Source: Amaranthus tricolor (lineage: Eukaryota; Streptophyta; Magnoliopsida; Caryophyllales; Amaranthaceae). From it: a DNA stretch of 64,000 nt. The stretch lies in the NCBI RefSeq assembly GCF_026212465.1, contig NC_080048.1, forward strand, positions 34,434,422 to 34,498,421, written 5' to 3'. The translations under genes and the position numbers were made by a program. Positions within the stretch are counted from its first letter, which is position 1. Every line of letters starts with the position of its first letter. The notes under the pieces were generated by a model, which saw nothing but the letters and a program-made list of their open reading frames with translations, had not been told where the DNA came from and searched no databases. This document shows positions 20,517 to 34,500 of the stretch, in pieces.

Positions 20517-20965
20517 AAAGTGTCAAAAAGTACCTAATAAAAAAAATTTCCAAAAAAACCCTAATAAAAAATGTTTTATCAAAAAATACCTAACAAGATT
20601 TTTTTCTTTTCCAAAGAGTATCAATTAACGTTTTACTCCAGTTAACCGTCAAATATGGTTGACTGGTTAAAATCGAAAATTCTTCTTCCTCATCTTCAAT
20701 TTCTTTTCCAATTTAATATCCTCATTGTCTTCTTCCTCTACTTTTTACTCAAAATCAAAATTAAATTGGAAAAGAAATTGAAGATGAGAAAAAATAATTT
20801 TTGATTTTGACCAGTCAATCGTTGTATTTAACGGTCAAATGTAGGAAAACGTTAATTGGTACTCATTGAAAAAGAAAAAAAGTTGTTAGGTATTTTTTGA
20901 CAAAACTTTTTTAATTAGGTACTTTTTGGAAAAAAAAAATTTATTAGGTGCTTATTGACACTTTT
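20517..20965. mobile_element. foldback-type element, 449 bp
   Basis: The two halves are inverted copies. AAAAGTGTCA at 20517 pairs with TGACACTTTT at 20956. Inside, AAGTACCTAATAAA pairs with TTAATTAGGTACTTTTT, AACGTTTT with AAAACGTT, and AATTTCTTTTCCAATTT with AAATTGGAAAAGAAATT near the centre. Nearly the whole element can form one hairpin. No coding capacity. Confidence 0.8.
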
Positions 20966-21737
20966 ACCTAAATTAAGATAACTATAATTTTCAAATATAC
21001 ACAAAAATAAACATACTATATACTAAAGATGAAGTAAAAATTGTTAAGATATAGTGATATGATATTGTTTATTTGTGTAATAAACTTAAATTGTTTGTAG
21101 GTGACTAAACACGAGGAACAAATCGTCTTGTAAGTTAAATATAATTGATTTATTGATCTGTCTATTACCTACAAATTCATATTGTGGCTATCATATGAGA
21201 AAAAACATAGTCATATGGAATCTTATTTTATTTATCTTGTTGCATAATTTCATAATATCAAGTTTTTATAATTTTTAGTTATTTACGACTCTAAATATAA
21301 ATAATTTGACAAATATATTGGACTCTAGAATGAGATATTTAGGTGCAAGTAAAAAGATCGGAGAAGTATTAGTTTTATTCGAATAAAACGTATAAAGAAA
21401 GAAAAAGATGCACTAACAAAATTGGTAAAAAAAAATACTCATCGTTGTATTGTAACTTGTAAGTTAGTTTAGGATCGTTTGTTGTCGTTTATTGTTTTAA
21501 ATTAATAATATTTTAAAATAAAAACCAAAAATAGAAAACTAAAAAAAGTAAGTTCACTATTAAGCTGTGAGTTTTTAAAAGTCTTATGTTTTCAATAAAT
21601 TTGATTATTTTTTTTATATATTATTGGACATTGATCATATGACTTTAAACTATAAAAAAAACCAAAATCACAGTATTAAAAAATTACCTTTAAATATCTA
21701 AATTTTCCTCCAATGGTTAAAATCACAATAGTTTTTA

Positions 21738-21998
21738 TACTATCTCTTATTCATCTAAAGTGTCTCATTTACTTTATGCACTCTATCCAATGCACTTATT
21801 CAATCCTTAATATATCTAATTATACATAATTAAAAATTATAAAAAGTTAATATCAATAAACTTTACGTTAAACGAATCAAATGAAATCCCACATGACTAT
21901 ATTTTAACTTATGGATTAATAATAAAATACAATTTAAGAGTAATAAATGAATAGTGTCCCAAAAGTACATGGGACACCTAAGGAGAATAGGAGGGACT
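21738..21998. mobile_element. diverged Stowaway-type MITE
   Basis: The left end (TACTATCTCTTATTC) and the reverse complement of the right end (TAGTCCCTCCTATTC) are similar over about 30 bases and share a following GTGTCYCA. The length and internal AAATTATAAAAAGTTAATAT phrase fit Tc1/mariner-derived Stowaway elements. Confidence 0.55.
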
Positions 21999-22024
21999 AT
22001 ATTATTGGACATATATCATACAAT

Positions 22025-22267
22025 TATTCCCTCAGTACTGAATAATTTACATTAAAGAGAAAATGGTTGTTTTTTAAGAAAAAGGTGGATAATAGTAATA
22101 AATGAAGAGAAAAAATGAATTGTATGGATGAAATTAAAAGAGAGTTAAAATGTATGGATGAGATAAAAAGAAAGTGGTACGCCATAGTCCAAAAATAGTT
22201 TTAATGCCAATTAAGTGGGACCGACAAAAATAAAAAATATTGTAAATTAAATGAGACGGATGGAATA
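22025..22267. mobile_element. diverged Stowaway-type MITE
   Basis: TATTCCCTCAGTACTGAATA at the left and the reverse complement of the right end (TATTCCATCCGTCTCATTTA) match imperfectly. Both run into AATTTACA. This is a decayed member of the CTCCCTCCGT family. Confidence 0.5.
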
Positions 22268-23237
22268 TACTCTTTTACCCATTTATTTTACTAAATTATT
22301 ATTTGAATGTGTTAAACTTTTATAAAAAATTCAAACATAGAAAAATATAGTAAGTGTTACAAATATTTTCATCACATCTATTCATTTATCTTAGTATTTC
22401 GTAAAACATTACTTAATTTCTTAATTTTACCACCAATTGTCGTTGGGGACAAAACCGATGGGACAAAGACTACTTCACTCAGTTCAAAAATATGACTTGC
22501 CACTTTAGGGTTATTGATAATATTGATCATTCAAGCTTATTTTAAAAAATATGGCTATTATGCAAGGAAAAAAATATAATCAAGTAGCATATTGGTTGAA
22601 TCGTCTAATTAGATACTTTTATATATTAACTTTTAGTATTTTTAGTTTTTCATACTTTAATATAATCCTATAAATTATCAAAATAATACATTTAACTGTG
22701 TAAAGTTGAATACAGTAAGTATAATGAAATGAAAAACAGGGTAAAATTTTTAAAAAAATAACATTATAAATATTTTCTTTGTTTCACTATACTTGCTACA
22801 TTTGACTTTTTACACAATCTAATGAGTTATTTTGATCATTTATATATTGAATTACGTCTAAAAATTATAAAAAGCTAATATTATGAAAGTATGTGATTAA
22901 ACGATTCAAACAAGATCCCACTTGCCTATATTTTTTCTTATATATTAGCCGCAATATATAAAATAAGCTTAAACGATGAATAATATCAATAATAAAAATG
23001 TGCCGAGTATATTAGAATGTACGAAGTACATCATAATTATTACTTCTACATCTTTTTTTGATTCGAAGTACATCAGCATCATTAAGTATTTGATTTGAAG
23101 TACCTCAGCATCGTTATTATTTGATTTGAAGTACATCAGTATCACTTATGATTCGAAGTACATTAGCATGCATCGTATGTACGAACAAGTTTTACGCAAA
23201 CTCGAAGAGACTGCTTCCACGTAAAAGATGCATCGTA
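22268..23237. other. AT-rich DNA with Stowaway relics
   Basis: No gene. At 22760-23035 a TTTCTTTGTTTCACTATACT start and internal AAAATTATAAAAAGCTAAT resemble another decayed Stowaway copy without clear ends. At about 23055-23170 GATTCGAAGTACATCAGCATCA-like phrases repeat four to five times with a period near 40-50 bases. Confidence 0.45.
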
Positions 23238-23556
23238 CTTCCTCCGTTCCATAATATCCACTGCATTTTTTATTTTTGGCAATTTCATATTACTTGCTAT
23301 ATTTTCGTTTTTAGTAATAAAACAATCATTTAAAGTTCTATCTACCCCTATTTTTATCCTACTCTATACTCTATAATAAAATACTATACTATACTTTATA
23401 AAGTAATATAACATCTATTTTTCCTTTTTCTTTTTCAATTAACAATAATAAAATATCATAGTTTATAAAGTAAACAATCAGCTACAGTGTAGGTAAATTA
23501 CTTTTCTTAATTCCCGTGCCCATACAAATGTAGCGACTAAAACGGAACGGAGGAAG
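23238..23556. mobile_element. Stowaway MITE, 319 bp
   Basis: Perfect 13 bp inverted ends CTTCCTCCGTTCC / GGAACGGAGGAAG with TA target duplications (23236-23237 and 23557-23558). This is the canonical Stowaway (Tc1/mariner) structure. Non-coding. Confidence 0.85.
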
Positions 23557-23559
23557 TAT

Positions 23560-25225
23560 GTACCATTTATGTAATTGAATCTTACTTTAAAAATAATATA
23601 TGGTGACGTAAACTTTAATGTCAACAAAAAAAATCAATTTTGGTGTTTTAGAAACGGTTTTTTTTTTTATAGCCTAGGTTGTAAAATATTTATTTATGAA
23701 ATTAATATATTGCTCTTTTCATTGTAAAAAAAAAATTCATAAAACACTTAATCTGAAATCGATCTGAAAAAATGAAAAACTCAATTCAAGGTCCGTTGTA
23801 ATTATGAGTTGTACATTATTTATTTTTTTTTGGAAAAGTAAGTTGTACATTAGTTAGTCTTGATTCTGAGTATTTTTTATACCGTATGAGCACAAATTTC
23901 TACCTATTTTTCTTAGTACGGTATGAGTACATTAGTAAGTTGTATATTTTTTTTTTGAAAAAATGTATCAACTTAACTTTTTTTTAGGATGGTATCCATT
24001 TAATTTTGGATAATATATTGTATTTTAAATTATTGTTAAGACTTAACTTTAGAATTTGTATTGCTTTTTTAGTTTTTATAATGGTGATGTCCATGACCAA
24101 ATTACATTTTTAAGTCGACAATGTCTTTTTTTCATCGTAAGTTATATACTAACAATAAAACCATTAAAAATATAGTAAATTACTTAATTATATAATAAAT
24201 TAAATTCGCTAAAGCCAACTAGCTTTTGAAATATAGTAAATTACTTAAGTTTCTATGGATAAGCCCCACCTGCTATACCTATCTAAATTTGCTCATAAAC
24301 ACCTCTAACAAGAGTTAATTGGAAGAAGAGTGAAGTAAATGAAGCATGAATTAAGAGTATAACACTAACAAAAAGCAACCACTTGAATTAGTTCTCATTT
24401 AAGTTATGTTGGGACATATTCCCTCCATTTTTTCTGTTTAGAATATTTCGTTTTGAGAAGAGAGAAATTTGATTGAAATTTTTGAGACATAATGTGAGAC
24501 CTTGTTAAAATCGTTTTAATGTATATTTTTATTATATACTTATTATAATTTTTTATGACGCGTAATAAGAGATATTAAGGCTAAAAAATTGTTTTAAAAA
24601 TAAGCAAAAAATAAATTAAAAAAATGGAAAAAAAAAATTAATATTAATAATCCAACATTTCACTAATCTGCTATGAATAATCCCACTTTTTGATTATTTT
24701 TTAATCAAACAATCTTTACCCTCACGTTGCAATCAACATAACCTTTTATTTAATTATAATTCAACCTTTGCCTTTATTTGCTATCAGCATATACTATTAT
24801 TATGCTGACAACAAAACTAAGGGCAAAGATTAATTTGTTAAATCATAACTATAAATTAGTATTATTTATAGCGAACGGATAAAAGGTGGATTATTAATAT
24901 AAAGTTCTGCTACCAAAAAAATTGACATTAAACTTACAAAGTTAGAAAGATAATCAGGAAGTAGTTTTTTCGTGAATCGAGGATTAAATGATGAGTTCTT
25001 CGCCATAATGATTTCTTTTGCGTCTTTTGAAAGCTAGCTGGTGGTTTAATGTTACACCCTACAAATTATCAAAAACCAAACTAATTATTACCAAAAAAAA
25101 GAAGCCCAAAAAACAAACTAAATTTATTAGGAATATGAAATAAAAACAAAAGGATGATCAATATAATTTTGAATCAAAAATAGAATAAAGTATAGACTTT
25201 CGTCCATTTTTAAATGAACTAATGA
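23560..25225. other. AT-rich intergenic DNA
   Basis: No gene seen. A CTCCATTTTTTCTGTTTAG start near 24422 suggests another Stowaway relic extending to about 24640. The rest has no recognisable structure. Confidence 0.4.
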
Positions 25226-25522
25226 TACGTTTGATAATCAGTATTATATTGTCAAAAAAGTTTTGAAAAATTAGTATAATTTGGTACGAAAATCCCTTTA
25301 ACACTTCATGCTTATTCTTTTTCAATATATAATTTTCTTCAGAAAATATATTCTAATACACTAGCATTTGAAAATGTAGTATTAGATGATTGTAGAAAAT
25401 TATTAAAAAAAAACTTTTCTATGCTCAAACTTTCATTACGGAATGACATTATACATATTATGAAAATTTCATTAAAAATTATTTTCATTATCACTAATTA
25501 ATACTGATAACTAAATGGCCGT
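25226..25522. mobile_element. diverged Harbinger-type MITE
   Basis: CGTTTGATAATCAGTATTA at the left and the reverse complement of TAATACTGATAACTAAATGG at the right form a similar inverted pair. Subterminal sequences recall the MITEs at 1458 and 63076. The target duplication was not resolved. Confidence 0.55.
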
Positions 25523-25873
25523 AAGGAGACAAAACTTGTAGTGGATGGATCTCTGATTTATTCTGCTACTGCTGCTTATTCTTTGCTTACCTGCATTTCT
25601 TACTAAATATTTATGAAATTGCAACCAAAAATGAAGATATTTATGAGATTTTTAAAGATTTTGATAGGAGGTTTGCTTGTTTAAGGGGAAGATTAGGATT
25701 TAGTAGAGTAATTACTTTTTTTTAGGGTTTATAAGAGGCAGAGGAGAGGGAATTGGAAGAAAATTATATTTGAGAATGAGATACTTGTGTGAAATTGAAT
25801 AAGCAAATTACGGAAGGAAGATGTGAAACACACATCATTTAATTGTGTGTTGTGTCGGTGTACATAATAGGGT

Positions 25874-26337
25874 TGTTGTATCTCCATTTATTTCCGTTGA
25901 TGATCAACGCTGAGGTCCAAATTATCAAGCCCAAGTCTACCAAGCCAAGATTAAGAGAATTCTAGAATAATAAAGAATGAAAATATTTTGGAATAATAAT
26001 CTAGAGAATGAGAAAATATCTCAACTCTAGACTGTGCTCTAAAAATATCTAAGTATAAATATCTTAAATCTAGAATTTTCTTAGAAAATATCTTGTACCT
26101 AGATAGCTTCATTGGAGTAGTATAAATGGTGGTCGTCATGGCATGAGTTCAAATAAAAAAAAAAAAAAAAAAAAAAAAAACAAGAGAGCAAGTAAGGGTT
26201 CCAAGTAGTGTCCTCTTCTAAAGTGTTGTAGTGATAGGTTAGAGGGTAGAAAATTATAAGTAGTAAAGGTGTAAGTGTTGTAAAAATATTTAAGAGTATA
26301 ATAAAATTTAGTTCAAATATAGTGCCTTTACTCAACA
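25874..26337 (+). mobile_element. possible solo LTR
   Basis: It starts TGTTG and ends CAACA. It contains a TATA-like TATAAATGG at about 26121 and a promoter-to-leader layout like that of the copia LTR at 33385. A run of about 27 A residues lies inside (26153-26180). The flanking 5 bases do not match, so the call is tentative. Confidence 0.3.
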
Positions 26338-26750
26338 ATTTGCATAATAAATGTTCATGATAATTAAAAAATTTAGAGAAAAAGAATTGAGAATCATAAA
26401 TATTAAAAAAACTATTAAAATCTATGTCATACATTCAAAACTGTTCTCAGCTCTTTCTTTATTCACTCAGAAAACCCTCGCTTTCATTGTTTACTTCGGG
26501 GCTACTATCAATCTTATGGTTGATGGTAAGTCCTCAATCTTTTTATTTTTGATTTTTTCATTTTTGGTGACAAATAAAGTCTATTTTCTCTATATTATAG
26601 AGTTATTCTATCTATTTATTAGATTTGATCTCACCCATAAATTGGGTTTTAAAGTCTTGATGAGTTTTGTTATCAATTCAATAGTAAAAAGGTATATAGT
26701 GTCACCACAGATAGAATTTGGACCAAAAGACCGAAATTTTGAATATTTTA

Positions 26751-26850
26751 ATACCGGAAACCGGCCCGGTTCCATCCGGTCCGGTACAGGTCTAACCCGG
26801 TTTCCTCCCAGTCCGTTTCGGGTTTAGATCGGTTAGATCGAAAGTAATTT
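26751..26850. repeat. CCGG-rich repeat, left of the TA tract
   Basis: Multiple ACCGG/CCGGT words (ACCGGAAACCGGCCCGGTT and others) followed by TCTAACCCGG. The same TCTAACCCGG plus CCGGGTTTAAACCGGACCGG occurs just right of the TA tract (27999-28040), so the TA expansion may lie inside one CCGG-rich element. Confidence 0.5.
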
Positions 26851-27024
26851 TTGATACCAAAAATAAATTAAAAATGGAAGATTTTAAAATAATTTTACAA
26901 ATTAATTACTATAAAATTAAAATATTTAAATTAAAAAATTATTTTGTGTTAGAAATAAAAAATATAAAGCCCTTTAAATAAGTATATACATAAAAATCGT
27001 AAATATTATTCCTCTACAAAATTA

Positions 27025-28000
<976 letters not shown>

Positions 28001-28084
28001 GTCTAACCCGGATTTTTCCGGGTTTAAACCGGACCGGATATATATAAAAGTATTTTTTCCTTTATTTGCAAACCAGCTATAGGT

Positions 28085-28310
28085 TAGCCTTTTAGAAGCA
28101 ATTCTTCCTTTACAAAATCGTAATTGTTGGCCCTTGTAGATTAAATTGGTTAACCCTTTATCTGCAGACCAACTATATATTAGCTTTTTAGAAGCAATTT
28201 TTCCTTTACAAGATTGTAAGTGTTGGCCCTTTGTAGAATAAACTGGTTAACCCTTTATCTGTAGACCAACTATAGACTAGCTTTTTAAAAGCAATTTTTC
28301 TTTTATTTTA
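28085..28310. repeat. tandem repeat, about 97 bp unit, 2.3 copies
   Basis: TTTTAGAAGCAATTYTTCCTTTACA recurs at about 28090, 28187 and (diverged) 28283, with TTGGTTAACCCTTTATCTGCAGACCAACTATA between. No coding. Confidence 0.75.
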
Positions 28311-28549
28311 ATCATCCCATTTGTTTTTTTTTATCTGCGGACAAGTTAAATAATTGTAGTGAAAGAACAATAAAATAATTGTAAAAAAAGAGACGAAACA
28401 AAATTAAACATACCAAATTAATAATTACATATTACATGTAAGAATTAAAATTTAAAGGAATAAGATCAAAGTAAATATCAAAAATAAAAAGACGAAACAA
28501 ATTAAAAAAATACATAAAATACAAACAAATTAAAGCATTGGAGTGAGAA

Positions 28550-31500
28550 TTACATATGGCAGTGTTTTGGGACAGTCCAATGAAAAGATTGAGGTGTAGA
28601 AATATTTGAAGACAAATACAGCTTCCAATTCTCAAGTGTAGTATTTAAATCTGCTATTTTTCTATCTAACCCCACACAACAATTAGCATGCATTGTACAA
28701 ACTTTATTAAAGTCTCTACTTGGTGAACAAAATCCACCAAAATAATCTGTGGATAAGAACCTTAATTTCACTCCAAGTTGTCTTATGTATGAACCATTTT
28801 TAATTTTATTGAATACATCTTGTTCATGTAGACCAGGATATGTATGTCTTGATGATAACCAAAATTTGTACATCTTGATCGTTCGATTGTTAGACCTTAC
28901 AAAAAGAAATCCATTGTTTGGTGAATTTCTTATGTCGAATTTCTTCCCATTAAATCGATCACATGAAGTTTGAAAGTCTGAATCGAGTGTGAAATGGGGT
29001 AGCGGATCTCGAAACCACATTACATCTGTATCCTGTCAAACAAAATCATTATAACTTTTTATTAAATTTTTTTGATTATATATACTTGTAACTTATAGTG
29101 AAATTTTTTTACATAACACTAATAGAATTAATTTAATTTGCTATTTGCTACTTAAATCTCAAACATATCAAACAATGTATTGCTATTGTTTTGACAATTC
29201 ACAACAAAAAAATATTTTTTGCTACTATTTTTAACATTAACAGCAAATAAAAAAATCTTATTGTTGTTTTTCTATTGAACAATAGCAAAAAGTTATAACA
29301 CAAGTCACCTACTTCACCCTCCCTTTTTCTCTCAGTTGAAAAACCTTACATTGCTATTTACCCTTTTATTTACTCTGATTCTTTTCGCACATAATAATTT
29401 TTATTTGTTGTGGTTTTTTAACTAACAACAGAGAGCTTTTGGTTATTTGTTGCCCTTCTATTCGCCGCAATTCCAAATTGAGCAGCAAAATAAGCAAATT
29501 TGTATCGTAGCAAATGACATTAATTCTACTAGTATAACATGTCACTATCAACTATAAGTATACCATAATAAAGGTAATAGTAAAGTGTCATGTTATTTTT
29601 TTTTATGTGATAAAGAATGTTTGCAATTTATTGAATCTAAATTGATTCAATTATATGATATGAATCTACTCAAAATTAACTTTGTTAATCATATAAATAA
29701 AAATACATTATATGCTAGCTAAATAAACATAATACACTAAAATCTATTACTTTTTCTATTCTCTAATGTTTTCTTCACTTTAAACAGAGAGAAACTTAAT
29801 TAAGATTTTTGAAATATATATATAAGATAAAATATATTTATGTGGGATCTAATTAGATTCATCTTAATTTTTTATGATGTGTATTAAGACTTGAGAAATT
29901 TTAAGGCTAAAAAATAATTTTAAAAATTGTACAAAAAGTAAACAGGAAAAATAAAAAAGACAAAGAGAGTACTAAATAAAAATAAGTTGATGATTATTTA
30001 CCACTTGAAAATAGGGGTTATTCTCTAGAATAAGAGTGACAAAATAAAGTGAAAGGAATCGAGAGTATGAAGGGTCACAATATTTTTATTTTGAACCAAT
30101 TTAAAACAAATGATAAGGGGAACTCGAAATCGACAAGAAAATCAGAATAAAGATAAGACCCGAACACGACGAGAGGTTGTGTGCTACAAGTGTAGTAAAC
30201 GGGGACATTATGCTCGAGAATGCTGGTCTAAGTCAGTAGAAGGGAATGCTGCAACTTTGGTAGAGCCAAAAAGCCGAAGCAAAAAAGAATGGGATTTTCA
30301 AGCTTCCTATGCCGTTGAAGAGTCTAGTTCAAAATGTGAACTAGATGTGGAAGAACAATCTTTCGACATGATGGTTGTGTCAACCTGCAACACCGAGCCA
30401 AAGGAAAGTGCATTTACCACAGCAAATGATAAGATGATCAATTAAAAGGAAGATTGGATCATTGACTCTGGTTGTTCGAATCATATGATTGGAGATAAAG
30501 AAAAGTTTGTGAGCATGTCCGAGTATAAGCGTGGTCGAGTTGTTATTACAGCAAACAACTCAGAATTGCCAATTACTCATATTGGCAAAGCAGTTGTAAC
30601 TCTACGATTTAGCAACTAGCAAGTTCAGCATGATAATGTCTACTATGTTCCAGGTATGACAAAGAATTTATTGTCAGTATCACAACTGACTGCCTCAGAA
30701 AACTATGTGCTCTTTGGACCTCGAGATGTAAAGGTGTACCAAAATTTGGAGGATAATTCAACACCGATATTAGAGGGACAATGTTTGGAATCTGTCTATG
30801 TAATGTCTACTCAAACAACATATGTAGACAAGACAAGGAAGAATGAGACAGCTGACTTGTGGCATGCACGCTTGGGTCACGTGAACTATACCAAGCTAAA
30901 AGTGATGATGAAGAAATCGATGCTCAATGGTCTTCCTGAATTGGATGTCAAGGAAGATATTATTTGTGCCGGATGTTAATTTGGTAAAGCACACCAGCTG
31001 CCATATGAAGACTCAAAGTTTAAGTCTCAGGCACCTTTAGAACTTATTCACAGACGATTATTCTAGATATGTCTGTGTAGACTTTATGAAGGAGAAATAA
31101 GAAGCATTCAACAAGTTTCAGCAGTTCAAGGAAGTAGTGAAAAAAGGAGTTGGTAGAAAAGTGCAATGTCTAAGAACAGACAATGGGGGAGGATATACAT
31201 GTAGCTCACTTGTTCAAACACTCCACAACTAAAGGAGTTGCAGAGAGAAAGAATCGACACCTAGCAGAGACATGTAGAAGCATGCTACATGCGAAAAAAA
31301 GGCTACCACAAGCGAGGCTAGAGTTTGTCTCCCCGTATGAGAAGTTTTGGAAGATTAAGCCAGTAGTGAGCCATTTTCGAGTTTTCGGATGTGTATGCTA
31401 TATGTTCGTTTTTGAGCACCTACGCAGCAAATTTGACAAGAAGGCGATCAGATGTATATTTGTGGGATATGATGATCAAAGGAAAGGTTGGAAATATTGT

Positions 31501-34500
31501 GATCCAACTACATATAAGTGTCATGTGTCAAGAAATGTGGTGTTTGATGAAGCATCATCTTGGTGGTCACCACAAGCAGTATTATTGCTAGACTCAAAGG
31601 AGATCGAGGAAAAGCTTCTAGAGAAAATAGAGGATCAGTCTACTCAAGATGGTGATCTAGAAGGTGAAAGTTCACAAACTTCACGAAAAGCAAAAGAGAA
31701 AAGACCATGGAAGACGGGAGCACATCATAGAAGTCTTGAAGAAGAAAGGCCAAGTCAAGTCGAAGATCTTGAAGAAGAGGAACCTTATATGAAATATGCT
31801 AACTCTGCAATGGTTAAGAATGTCAAAGAGCCAACTAGCTATGATGAAGCAGCTCAAAGCAAAGATTGGAGGAAAGCTATGGAGGGGGAAATTCAAGCTC
31901 TACACAAAATCAAACTTGGGAGTTAGTACCAACACCCAAGGAAGTTGAACCTATTTCCTGTAAATTGGTGTACAAGGTGAAGACTAAACCCGATGGCTCC
32001 ATTGAAAGGTACAAGGCACGACTGGTAGCTCGAGGATTTTCTCAGCAATATGGGTTGGACTATGATGAAACATTTAGTCCAGTGGCAAAGATTACTACAG
32101 TGCGTGTTTTACTAGCACTTGCGGCTAGTCACTCTTGGAAGCTTTGGCAAATAGATGTAAAGAACGCATTCTTACATGGTGAACTGGATAGAGATATCTA
32201 CATGGATCAAACTAAAGGGTTCGAGAGTCAATCTCATCCAAACTATGTGTGCAAGCTGAAAATGACGCTTTACGGTTTGAAGCAAGCACCACGAGCATGT
32301 TATGGCAAAATAGCTGAATTCTTGCTACAAAGTGGTTACTCAGTTGCACCAGCTGATTCAAGTTTGTTGGTGAAACCTCGAGATGAAAAGTTGGCGATAG
32401 TTCTTATATATGTTGATGATCTCATCATTACTAGAGATGATGATTGGGAGATGCAACAGACAAAAGCAAATCTCTCAGTTCGATTTCAGATGAAAGAACT
32501 TGGAGAATTGAAGCATTTTCTTGGTCTAGAAATGGAGCGAACCAATGATGGGATATTTCTCTGCCAACAGAAATATGCCCAAGATCTTTTGGATAGATAT
32601 GGAATGCTTGACTGCAAGCGTATCTCAACTCCAATGGAGGTTAATGCAAAACTATGTTCGGCAATAGGCAAGGAGTTAGAAGACGTGACAATGTATAGAC
32701 AATTGGTGGGAAGTCTAATCTATCTCACGCTAACCCGACCAGATATTACCTATGCAGTTAGTGTGATTAGTCGGTTCATGCAGAAACCGAAGAAACCTCA
32801 CCTGGAAGCTATCAAGCGGATATTGAGGTATGTCAAAGAAAGTATTGATTATGGTATCCTTTACCGTAATGATAGAAAATTTGAAGTTGCTGGATATTGT
32901 GATGCTGATTATGCTGGAGATCTTGATACACGTCGATCAACTACTGGTTATGTGTTCAACTTGGGTTTTGGAGCAATTTCATGGTGTAGTAAGAGACAAC
33001 CAACAGTGTCATTGTCAAGTACGGAAGCAAAGTACCGCGCATCAGCGAAGGCAACACAAAAATATGTATGGCTCACCCAGCTACTGAAGGATTTGCATCA
33101 GCCTATTGACTATGGTGTCAAGTTAAGTTGCGATAATCAGTCAACTATACGACTAGCTAAAAATCTATTGTTTCATGCTAGGACTAAGCATGTGGAGGTA
33201 CATTATCACTTTGTTCGAGAAAAGGTTCTACGAGGTGAAATCCAACTTGAGCAAGTGAAGACAGATGACCAAGTTGCTGACATTTTCACAAAGGGTCTTG
33301 GAGGACCAAAGTTTGAGAAGTTCCGTAAACAACTTGGTATGACCTCAAGGCTTACTCTGAGGGAGAGTGGTTGTTGAGGGGGAGTGTTAAAGAAAGTCAC
33401 CAACCACTTCTCTTTTATCAATGCATAAATTAGTCAAAAATTTACAACCAAGAGTGGTAAAATTCTACTCTTATTACCCCTTCCTATTAAGCTAAGTGTA
33501 AAAGTTTTAATTACTTGTCAACCTTTGTTGAATTTTGGAGCATTTCTAGTAGTATAAATAGGGTGCTCATCACTTGCATTTTCATCATCCCACCACAACA
33601 TCCTTGAGTGGTAAAGCAAAAGTGAGAGCAATATTTTAAAGTGAGTTATTATAAGAATAACAGTGAGCTACTACAATATAGTAGTAGTATATATATTGGA
33701 ATCTTATATGTTTCTAGTGCTATTATTATTACTTTAAGCATTAGTTGTTCAACATCACTCTAAATTTTATTGTCCACATTATTATTTTGCTATTCGTTCC
33801 ACATAAATATACCCAAAATTCTCGATATTATTAACTATTTACCAAAAAAAAATGGTGAAGCCCACATTATTTCTCCCCATAAATAGATGCTCAGAACATG
33901 CTCAAGCTCTAATCTAACTCTTAACTACAATTCGGGCAATAAACTTCATATGAGTTGGATGAGCATACTAAGATTGATTAACAATACAGAAAAGGTAATT
34001 GCTAAGGGAGCTCAATAATGTAAGCCCATCATGGAAGAAGACTTTCTCGTACGTATAATAAATTTTTGCTTCCTTCCACAAACAACTTATAAATTCAATT
34101 TTTATTAATGTCCATCAAATACTATTTTCAGCTCAATTTATTGATATACTTGTATATATATTACTCCCCCTTTAACAAATAATAATGTTTTTTTTCACAT
34201 TTTTCAAGTAAAGTTTGACTCTTAATATCTAAAAATATACTTTCTAAAAATTTAATTAACATTTCTAAAAGTCTATATATGAGACGAATTTAATGCTTAA
34301 ATGTTTTCTCTTTTACCCTTATGACATGATTCAATCTTCATTACCTAAAAAAACAATTAATTCCCGCTCATCCTAACATGTAAGGGATTTTCCAACCTTA
34401 GCTTATCTGAATCAAAAATAAAGCTAGTCAATTTATGTAATACAAATTTTTTATGCTTTAAATAAATTTATAGTATAACTTATAATTAATAATCAGAAAT

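Larger units (their letters stand above)
30110..33754 (+). mobile_element. 5'-truncated Ty1/copia element in intron 2 of the glycosyltransferase
   Basis: Inserted opposite to the host gene. It begins inside gag just before the zinc knuckle; the 5' LTR, primer site and gag N-terminus are missing. Protease, integrase pieces, reverse transcriptase, RNase H, polypurine tract (GTTGAGGGGGAG, 33373-33384) and a 370 bp 3' LTR follow. Several stops and deletions make it inactive. Target duplication cannot be read because the left end is lost. Confidence 0.88.

Noticed and set aside
26153..26180. Poly-A run as the tail of a LINE or processed gene
   Set aside because: No LINE reverse transcriptase or gene-like sequence precedes it and no target duplication flanks it; it may be internal to an LTR-like repeat.
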